The notes under the pieces: generated by a model
The model's database searches: none
What the model was told of the DNA's origin: nothing
What the model saw: only the letters and a program-made list of their open reading frames with translations
Position numbers and translations under genes: made by a program
In this document: positions 1 to 4,590 of the stretch, piece after piece
Position numbering within the stretch: the stretch's first letter is position 1
Layout of the letters: each line of letters starts with the position of its first letter
Origin: Anaerolineales bacterium UBA5069
GTDB taxonomy: Bacteria; Chloroflexota; Anaerolineae; Caldilineales; Caldilineaceae
DNA: 6,617 bases
Direction: 5' to 3'
Assembly: GCA_002415895.1 (NCBI GenBank)
Contig: DIAV01000031.1
Location: 1,152 to 7,768, forward strand

Positions 1-1890
1 GGCGGCAGGTTGCTCGGCGGCAGGCATCGCGTTATGCAAGCCACGCGTCGGCGCCGCCGCCACATCGCCTGCTTGCGCCGCCGACGCTGGGGCCGCTTGA
101 TCAGGCAAAGTTGGTGGTGGCGCAGTTGGTGCGCGATCAGCGCTGGTCTGGCTTTCCACACTGCCAGGCGGCGCGCCAGGTACGTGCGCGTCTGCCGCGC
201 CTGCTTCCGCAACAGCCATGGCTGCATGGGTTGCAGTTGCGTTCGGCAACGGAACAGCAGCAACAGCCTCGCGTGCAGGCGGAATGTCTGCGGCGGGCGC
301 GTCAGCAGGATCAGTCGCAGGATCATCTGCACGCGTGGCTATGGTGCGCGGCGGGGTCGTGGTCGGCGCGCCGGATGGCTGCGCGCCAGCAAGGGGCGCA
401 GTGGGGGCCACTGCGTTTGCGCGTGGCTGCGCGTCAGCCTCCACGCCAGGCGTGCTGATAACCTCCACGCGCGAAAGCGCGCGCCAGCGCTGCATTTGGC
501 GCTGAATCACAGCTTCCTTTTCGGCCTCGCTCAGCCCCTTGAGTCGCTGGGCAGCCGGTGACGGGGGCGTCTCCGATGCGCCACTCGCTTCGGCCACCAG
601 GCGCGAAAAACGGTCGGCAAGGCTTTCGCGTGGCATCGATGGTACGGACGTTGCCGGCGCTGCCGCGGCCTCGGCCACCAAGCGCGTAAAGCGATCCGAG
701 AGGCTTTCGCGCGGCGTAGCCTGTGGCTGTGCCGAAGCAGGCACTGCGGCGGCTTCGGCCACAAGCCGCGAGAACCGCGCGGAGAGCGTTTCGCCTATGC
801 TCGGCTGCGGGGCTGCAACCGCTGCGTCCACAGCAGCGGCACTTGCGGTGGCCACGGGTGCAGCGGGCGCGGCATCCGCCGCCGCAAATGGCGGATTGTG
901 CTCTTTCGGCGGGACAGCCGGTGGATTGGGCATGTCGGGCGGCGCTTGCACGTGCGCCGCGATCTCATCAGCGCCTTGCGCACGGCTTTGCGGGGCAACG
1001 GCTGCCGTGGGCGCAACAGCCAGCGGCAGCGGCCCGCTGCGTTGGGCCAGCGCGCGCCGCTGTGCAGGCGTGGGCAAGGCGCGCGGCGCGCCGGCTGGCT
1101 GCACACTCGCTGCTCCTGACTGCTCGTTCGGTGCGCGATCTGTACTCGCTGCATAGAGCGAGCGCGGCATGTATACAACGTCGTCGGTCGATTCCTGGTG
1201 CGGCGCACTCTCTGCCGCTACCGTTCGGCGCGCAGGGTGGAGGCTGGCGGCAGGTGCATCCGCAGGCGCGGCGCCGACGGAAGGTGCGACAGGCAAGTTG
1301 GCAAATTGCTGCCGGGTGTCTTCAACGACCGGCGCATTGGCAGGCGCGCCCGGTACGACAAATGGCGGCGCACTCGCTTCGTTGACCACCGGCGCTGCGT
1401 CTGACTGTATCTCGGCGGGAAAGGTCAGCGCGGCATCAGTGTCCGCTGTTGCAGGCGCAGCGGCAATGGCTTGGTCGCCTGCCTCGGTAAACGGCTCAGC
1501 ATCACCCACATCCAATGAGGCATCAATCAGCGCAAAACGCGCGTTGATTGCCAGCGGTCGCCCTGCACGCAGAGCAGCGCTAGCCGAGATGGGCGAACCC
1601 TCTGCGCCGGCATCTTCACCCAAAAACGCAAAGGGCGCCTGCACAGACAGAGATGGCGACTGGTAGCGACGCCCCAATCTCTGCATGAAGTCACGCGCGT
1701 CGCTGTCCGCACCAACGCTGCGCAGCGCGCCGGACCAGGCCGAAACGGGCAGCAGTTGGCGGCGCAGAACGGCGGCACGCAGCGGATACTCCAGCGCAGG
1801 CGCGCCCAAATCCGCAGCAGCGTTGCGCTGCGCGTGGGCTGGTGCTTCCGGTTGTTTCCGTCGCGAGCGCTCGGCCATCAGGTTATCCAT
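1..1890 (-). CDS. Large Ala/Pro-rich, low-complexity protein, partial (C-terminus beyond the window)
   Basis: The minus-strand frame is open for 630 codons from ATG at 1890 to the window edge; I checked every codon and found no stop. The closest upstream in-frame stop is the TAG at 1923-1921. No strong ribosome binding site is visible, so the start could also be ATG at 1878 or a TTG/GTG just upstream. The protein starts MDNLMAERSRRKQ. Residues 30-120 look the most ordered; the rest is mostly Ala, Pro, Val, Gly, Thr and acidic residues. It contains no cysteine and two tryptophans. Three repeats lie at residues 366-435, followed by a charged, probably helical stretch at about 448-478. It follows the CIS genes on the same strand across a 198-nt spacer. 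I do not recognise a family. eCIS clusters often encode long proteins with disordered regions, including DUF4157 proteins, but no DUF4157 HELTH-type motif is seen in the visible part. Function unknown. Confidence 0.8.
   Translation of the reverse strand, partial: MDNLMAERSRRKQPEAPAHAQRNAAADLGAPALEYPLRAAVLRRQLLPVSAWSGALRSVGADSDARDFMQRLGRRYQSPSLSVQAPFAFLGEDAGAEGSPISASAALRAGRPLAINARFALIDASLDVGDAEPFTEAGDQAIAAAPATADTDAALTFPAEIQSDAAPVVNEASAPPFVVPGAPANAPVVEDTRQQFANLPVAPSVGAAPADAPAASLHPARRTVAAESAPHQESTDDVVYMPRSLYAASTDRAPNEQSGAASVQPAGAPRALPTPAQRRALAQRSGPLPLAVAPTAAVAPQSRAQGADEIAAHVQAPPDMPNPPAVPPKEHNPPFAAADAAPAAPVATASAAAVDAAVAAPQPSIGETLSARFSRLVAEAAAVPASAQPQATPRESLSDRFTRLVAEAAAAPATSVPSMPRESLADRFSRLVAEASGASETPPSPAAQRLKGLSEAEKEAVIQRQMQRWRALSRVEVISTPGVEADAQPRANAVAPTAPLAGAQPSGAPTTTPPRTIATRADDPATDPADAPAADIPPAREAVAAVPLPNATATHAAMAVAEAGAADAHVPGAPPGSVESQTSADRAPTAPPPTLPDQAAPASAAQAGDVAAAPTRGLHNAMPAAEQPAA
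586..795 (-). repeat. Three imperfect 15-residue protein repeats in the Ala/Pro-rich protein
   Basis: The repeats read GETLSARFSRLVAEA (795-751), RESLSDRFTRLVAEA (711-667) and RESLADRFSRLVAEA (630-586). Their spacing is 28 and then 27 residues, separated by Ala/Pro-rich linkers. The core RFxRLVAEA is invariant apart from a Ser/Thr exchange. Each unit would make a short amphipathic helix with Leu, Phe, Leu and Val on one face. The pattern suggests repeated short binding motifs in a disordered chain; the partner is unknown. Confidence 0.85.
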
Positions 1891-2088
1891 CGGCACAATC
1901 AATTGCAAACAAGCCGGCCACTACAGCATGAAAACACCTTCTCAACGCAAAGGACGCAATGACAAGCAACAACAGGGATAGGTGCGGCTATCTGTGTGTA
2001 TCCATGCGTCTCCCGCCGTGCTCTCTGTCCATGCCTCTGCCCTGTCTTTGCATTGCGCTGTGGCGGAACATTCCACGCCTGTGTAACC
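1891..2088. other. Intergenic spacer between tube-like protein 3 and the Ala/Pro-rich gene
   Basis: This 198-nt stretch has no convincing gene. It holds a dispersed-repeat copy at 1944-1974. I looked for a minus-strand promoter for the Ala/Pro-rich gene and found only a TTGAGA-like element without a good -10 box, so it is unclear whether that gene has its own promoter or is read through from the CIS operon. No GC hairpin followed by a T-run is visible after the tube 3 stop. Confidence 0.5.
1944..1974 (+). repeat. Dispersed intergenic repeat of the CGCAAAG type, copy 1
   Basis: It contains two 9-nt units in tandem, ACGCAAAGG and ACGCAATGA, followed by CAAGCAACAACA. A related sequence in the same orientation starts at 6530 (ACGCAGAGG ... 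CGCAAAG ... GCAACAACA). Such short motifs are common in intergenic DNA of some Chloroflexota and cyanobacteria. Function unknown. Confidence 0.5.
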
Positions 2089-2589
2089 TCAGGGCGCAGT
2101 GCCCGGTGTCACCGTAAAGCGCTGGAAGGCAATTTCCAGCGTCTCCACGGCCACCTCGTTGCTGCCTGTATCCAGACTGGGGCCAGACCATACGGTGGCA
2201 ATCGCGTTTGCAAGCTCGTAGCGGCGCGCCACCGTCTGCGTGTAGGGCACAATCTGCTCAATGGTGATCGTCTTGAGGGAAATCTTGCCGTCAAGCGCGC
2301 CGGTGTAAAACCATTCCCACAGCGCTGTGGAGTGCGTAATGCCGCTCTTGAGCGTGATCTTGCCGTAGGAGAGCCCTGTGTGCAGCCAGACCGCGCCGTC
2401 ATTGACGCCACCCTGGCGCAGTTCGGTCACCCCGCGCGTCACTGTCAGGCCGGTGCAGCCGGTGAAGGTTGCGCCAATGACGCCATCAATGGCCACGCGG
2501 AATGCAAACGCGGGCACAGGATCGACTTTGCCGTCCTCGCGTGCAACAGTGCGCATCTCGGTTGTCGCGGCTTCCATATAGGCGGGCAT
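2089..2589 (-). CDS. Phage tail tube-like protein 3 (T4 gp19-type fold), 166 aa
   Basis: Probable inner-tube or tube-end protein of the contractile particle. It shares the tube-family core with the two upstream paralogues: an ITLKSG-IT segment followed by ALWEWFYTG at about residues 79-96, equivalent to VTLKRG-LT...IWEW in tube 1 and VVLKRG-IT...FWLW in tube 2. The C-terminus (VAVETLEIAFQRF) matches the EEMTL strand of the others. It is the most divergent of the three. The frame extends upstream to 2703, but the start at 2589 is favoured because AGGGAG lies just before it and the longer version would overlap the preceding small gene. In AFP/PVC particles the tube uses more than one paralogue, with one next to the baseplate; a similar division of labour is likely but inferred. 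It is the last gene before the 198-nt spacer. Confidence 0.85.
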   Translation of the reverse strand: MPAYMEAATTEMRTVAREDGKVDPVPAFAFRVAIDGVIGATFTGCTGLTVTRGVTELRQGGVNDGAVWLHTGLSYGKITLKSGITHSTALWEWFYTGALDGKISLKTITIEQIVPYTQTVARRYELANAIATVWSGPSLDTGSNEVAVETLEIAFQRFTVTPGTAP

Positions 2590-2591
2590 GG

Positions 2592-2598
2592 CTCTCCC
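2592..2598 (-). promoter_or_regulatory. Ribosome binding site of tube-like protein 3
   Basis: GGGAGAG on the minus strand lies immediately before the ATG at 2589. It supports this start over the longer in-frame extension to 2703 and over the internal ATG at 2577. Confidence 0.6.
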
Positions 2599-2620
2599 TG
2601 CTTTCACCCAAACGCGCTGC

Positions 2621-2863
2621 CTAGCGGCGCGGCGGCGCTTCCTGGCGACGTGCGCGCGTGGCACGCACATCCTCGCGGAGCAGCGCGTACAGCTTTTCGG
2701 CAAGCTGCTGCATTTGCTCGGCCGTCAAGTACTTCACGTCCTCCACACCGGATCGGCGCACGTCCGCCCCGTTTGCATTCTCGTGATGTGCATTCGCATC
2801 CAACTCGTGCTGCGCCATCGCGTGCCCATTCTCCTGTGCAACGGCAACTGTGCAATCATTCAC
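2621..2863 (-). CDS. Small conserved-looking CIS-cluster protein, function unknown, 80 aa
   Basis: Lies between the DUF6760-like module and tube-like protein 3, ending 31 nt before the latter. The first half is polar and rich in Asn, His and Ala. The second half, about residues 45-70, should form an amphipathic helix: YLTAEQMQQLAEKLYALL followed by a very basic tail (REDVRATRARR). Small proteins ending in a similar LAxKLYxLLxxDxRxxRxRR pattern occur, as I recall, near tube genes in eCIS loci, so it probably belongs to the particle or its assembly. The start is uncertain: GTG at 2863 gives 80 aa with a weak AGGGG upstream, while ATG at 2818 gives 65 aa with AGGAG at 2835-2831, spaced rather far away. 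The helical part is present in both. Confidence 0.6.
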   Translation of the reverse strand: MNDCTVAVAQENGHAMAQHELDANAHHENANGADVRRSGVEDVKYLTAEQMQQLAEKLYALLREDVRATRARRQEAPPRR

Positions 2864-2887
2864 CTGCGCGCCCCTGAGGCATATGTG

Positions 2888-3052
2888 TTACAGAGGCGCC
2901 TGGCTTAGCCTGCGGTTAATCTCTGCAATCTCTTCCACCCAGCGCTGCCGGTCGCCGTGTTCCAGCGCCAGAATGGAGCGGAGCGGCCAGTGGAAATGAT
3001 ACGCGATATAGGCTACCTCCTCGTGCAGGCGATCTAGGGGGTAGCCGACAGC
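2888..3052 (-). CDS. DUF6760-like module, probably expressed as a -1 frameshift extension of the 126-aa gene
   Basis: The frame encodes GYPLDRLHEEVAYIAYHFHW, then LRSILALEHGDRQRWVEEIAEINRRL, and stops with TAA at 2890-2888. This matches my memory of DUF6760, a short protein family found beside tail-tube and sheath genes of eCIS; the AYHFHW and LEHxxRxRWVEEI segments are its hallmarks. The frame is closed upstream by a TGA at 3064-3062. Between that stop and the conserved domain there is no ATG, GTG or TTG; the only near-start is CTG at 3028, inside the domain. The module overlaps the end of the 126-aa gene in the -1 frame, beginning at a G7 run. The coordinates given begin at the predicted slip point, adding 54 residues to the first 121 of the upstream protein (175 aa in total). 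A sequencing error in the G run could also explain the split. Confidence 0.75.
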   Translation of the reverse strand, partial: AVGYPLDRLHEEVAYIAYHFHWPLRSILALEHGDRQRWVEEIAEINRRLSQAPL

Positions 3053-3058
3053 CCCCCC
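3011..3058 (-). promoter_or_regulatory. Candidate programmed -1 ribosomal frameshift signal
   Basis: On the minus strand the slippery heptamer GGGGGGG is at 3058-3052, phased as G GGG GGG relative to the upstream reading frame (CTG GGG GGG CTG). A 5-nt spacer (CTGTC, 3051-3047) follows. Then comes a stem-loop: GGCTACC at 3046-3040 pairs perfectly with GGTAGCC at 3017-3011, and after a C-A mismatch CCT at 3038-3036 pairs with AGG at 3021-3019, leaving a 14-nt loop. The zero-frame TAG stop sits at the top of this structure. Slippery site, short spacer and stem-loop match the classical bacterial and phage -1 frameshift layout. Confidence 0.65.
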
Positions 3059-3414
3059 AGGTCAGTCAAATCCATTTCGAAGACATGGCGGCAGTCGGGG
3101 CATGTCACCTGAATGAGCGAGACACCCTCTTCGTTGATTTTGCGATAAAAGGCCTGCAAATAGGCCATGTCGGCCGCGAAGAGATTTTCGATAACACTCG
3201 TGGTGATATTTGTCTCGTCACCAATGCGCGTGACAACGCGCGCGAGCAGGGTGACTGTGAGGTAAGCCGGATTGGCGCGCACGCGCGGGTCGCGCAGCGG
3301 CACAATCTCATCCATGGCCGTGGCCAGCCGCATGATGCCTTTGTTGTGCACCTTGCCCGCACCATCCACATAGCCGCGCGGCAGGGTGAAGGGAAACTCG
3401 GTTTGCAGCTTCAT
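3034..3414 (-). CDS. Tail assembly-type protein of the CIS (G-like chaperone candidate), 126 aa
   Basis: The start MKLQTEFPFTLPRGYVDGAG, the central block RLATAMDEIVPLRDPRVRANPAYLTVTLLARVV and a C-terminal CPDCRH motif (about residue 107) resemble the conserved phage tail assembly-like proteins found after the tube genes in many CIS loci. The CxxCxH motif is only half of a usual zinc ribbon, so any metal binding would need another ligand or a partner subunit. The start codon overlaps the stop of tube protein 2 (ATGA at 3414-3411) and there is no strong ribosome binding site, which suggests translational coupling. In myo- and siphophages the gene in this position often encodes a tail chaperone with a frameshifted long form, and the 3' end here carries such a signal. 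The chaperone role is inferred from position and the frameshift signal, not from recognised homology. Confidence 0.8.
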   Translation of the reverse strand: MKLQTEFPFTLPRGYVDGAGKVHNKGIMRLATAMDEIVPLRDPRVRANPAYLTVTLLARVVTRIGDETNITTSVIENLFAADMAYLQAFYRKINEEGVSLIQVTCPDCRHVFEMDLTDLGGLSATP

Positions 3415-3887
3415 GAGGTTTCCACCACCGCGAGTTCAACACGTTCGTAGACCAATGTCATCTCCTCAATGAGGAATCCGCTTTGCGTGGCATCGAGCGC
3501 GCCCAGCGCGAATTTCGTGGGCCACACGTTAAAGAAGTTCCAGCCCAGCATGGGCAGGTACATGCGGTTGTGGATGTAAATGCTCATAGAGGCGCGCGCC
3601 GGGTTGATGGCCCCCGTGACAACCTGCTGCGGCCAAAGCCAGAAGTTGGCCGCGCCTGTTATGCCGCGCTTGAGCACCACTGTGCCCGGCTCCACGCGGC
3701 CCGGCATATACTGCACCTCACCTGCGCCGGTTTCGGCGTTAAAGGTCTTGTACTCAACTTTGGCCACGTCATAGGTGAGCGCGCTCACATCCTGAAACGC
3801 GCCGCTGAAGAGCGTGCCCACGCCCCCGGCAATCCACACTGTAAAGCTGTAGTTGAGCAATGGATCCCGCAGGGTGGGTGCACTCAT
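3411..3887 (-). CDS. Phage tail tube protein 2 (T4 gp19-type), 158 aa
   Basis: Second tube-family protein. It starts MSAPTLRDPLLNYSFTVWIAG, has the family core VVLKRGITGAANFWLWPQQVVTGAI at about residues 71-95, and ends with the FLIEEMTLVYERVEL strand. Length and motif order match the hexameric ring-forming tube proteins of contractile tails. It is aromatic-rich near the C-terminal third (YLPMLGWNFFNVWPTKF). The ribosome binding site GGAGGT (3905-3900) is 12 nt from the ATG, a rather long spacing. The gene is preceded by a strong hairpin (3972-3928) and its TGA stop overlaps the next start. It could build part of the tube or a specialised ring at one end; which of the three paralogues is the main tube subunit cannot be decided here, although tube 1 is more likely because of its position next to the sheath. 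Confidence 0.88.
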   Translation of the reverse strand: MSAPTLRDPLLNYSFTVWIAGGVGTLFSGAFQDVSALTYDVAKVEYKTFNAETGAGEVQYMPGRVEPGTVVLKRGITGAANFWLWPQQVVTGAINPARASMSIYIHNRMYLPMLGWNFFNVWPTKFALGALDATQSGFLIEEMTLVYERVELAVVETS

Positions 3888-3927
3888 AACGCCGGTGGGA
3901 CCTCCAGTCCCCTTCCAGCCGTATCAG

Positions 3928-3972
3928 TGAGGTGTGCGGCCCGCCCTGTTATGAGCCGGGCCGCACACCTCA
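3928..3972 (-). other. Strong intercistronic hairpin between tube 1 and tube 2 genes
   Basis: Positions 3928-3943 and 3957-3972 are perfect 16-bp inverted repeats (TGAGGTGTGCGGCCCG and its complement) around a 13-nt loop. It lies 36 nt after the tube 1 stop and 40 nt before the tube 2 start. In the direction of transcription there is no T-run after the stem, so it is not a canonical intrinsic terminator. It may protect the 3' end of an abundant sheath-tube 1 transcript or cause partial termination. Confidence 0.8.
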
Positions 3973-4008
3973 ATTGCAATCAACAACGGATATCACCCGA
4001 GCGCGCGC

Positions 4009-4473
4009 TTAGCGCGTTGCGGCCACCTGGCCGGCCACACCCTCACGCGTGACGCCTTCATGCGCCAATGTCATCTCTTCCATGACAAAGTCGTTGCTGT
4101 CGGATGAGAGCGATGTCGCGCTCACCTTGGCCGGCCACGCCTTCTGCAACATCCAGCGCACAATCGGCTGCAGGTCCGACGAATAGAGCGTAATCGTGCA
4201 ATCCTTGCGCGCGTCGCTCATCTTGCCGTCAATGACCATCTGGCGCCATTCCCAAATCTTCAGGTCCGACGTAAGCCCACGCTTGAGGGTCACGTCCCCG
4301 AAGCTCAGGCGGCCCGCGCTCTTGATGATGACTTCCTTGCCATCCTTGGTGAGCGTCTTGTTCTGCACAATCTCATTTTCGGAGCCCAGGCCGTCAATGC
4401 CTGTGAACCAACCCGCCAGATCACCAACTTCCAGAGAGAATCGATATCCCTGTAGGGGATCTTCTGCACCCAT
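4009..4473 (-). CDS. Phage tail tube protein 1 (T4 gp19-type), probable major inner-tube subunit, 154 aa
   Basis: Forms the rigid inner tube that the sheath drives through a target membrane. The start MGAEDPLQGYRFSLEVGDLAGWFTGIDGL is typical of the eCIS tube family (F-x-V-E-I/V near the start, then a GL element). The core is VTLKRGLTSDLKIWEWRQMV at about residues 61-80, and the C-terminal strand is FVMEEMTLAHEGV. The length of 154 aa fits the family. It has the best ribosome binding site in the window: AAGGAGG at 4486-4480, 6 nt from the ATG, consistent with high expression. It follows the sheath gene by 117 nt, the usual sheath-tube order, and is followed by the hairpin at 3972-3928. Confidence 0.92.
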   Translation of the reverse strand: MGAEDPLQGYRFSLEVGDLAGWFTGIDGLGSENEIVQNKTLTKDGKEVIIKSAGRLSFGDVTLKRGLTSDLKIWEWRQMVIDGKMSDARKDCTITLYSSDLQPIVRWMLQKAWPAKVSATSLSSDSNDFVMEEMTLAHEGVTREGVAGQVAATR

Positions 4474-4590
4474 GGTATGCCTCCTTGCCTCTATGTGTAT
4501 CCGCTCCGTGCACCCATTGCGTGCGGCCGGATGCGTGTTTGATTACACTACTTGATCGCTTGCAGTAACGCCTGCGTGCAGCCGAGCGGC

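Noticed and set aside
10..1666. Several overlapping plus-strand frames (up to 220 codons) rich in Arg or Ala/Ser
   Set aside because: All are opposite the single continuous 630-codon minus-strand frame, whose internal repeats and composition show that it is the real coding strand.
1944..1974. Possible CRISPR array or tandem repeat array
   Set aside because: Only two imperfect 9-nt units with no spacers; it fits a dispersed intergenic repeat.
2041..2088. Possible terminator after tube-like protein 3 (GGCG...CGCC on the minus strand)
   Set aside because: The stem is short and imperfect and no T-run follows, so I do not call it a terminator.
2590..2703. N-terminal extension of tube-like protein 3
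   Set aside because: It would overlap the preceding small gene, is Arg-rich and unlike tube N-termini, and the ribosome binding site at 2598-2592 supports the start at 2589.
1996..2877. Plus-strand open frame of 293 codons
   Set aside because: It is antisense to tube-like protein 3 and the small gene, with no ribosome binding site and a Cys/His/Arg-rich composition typical of shadow frames.
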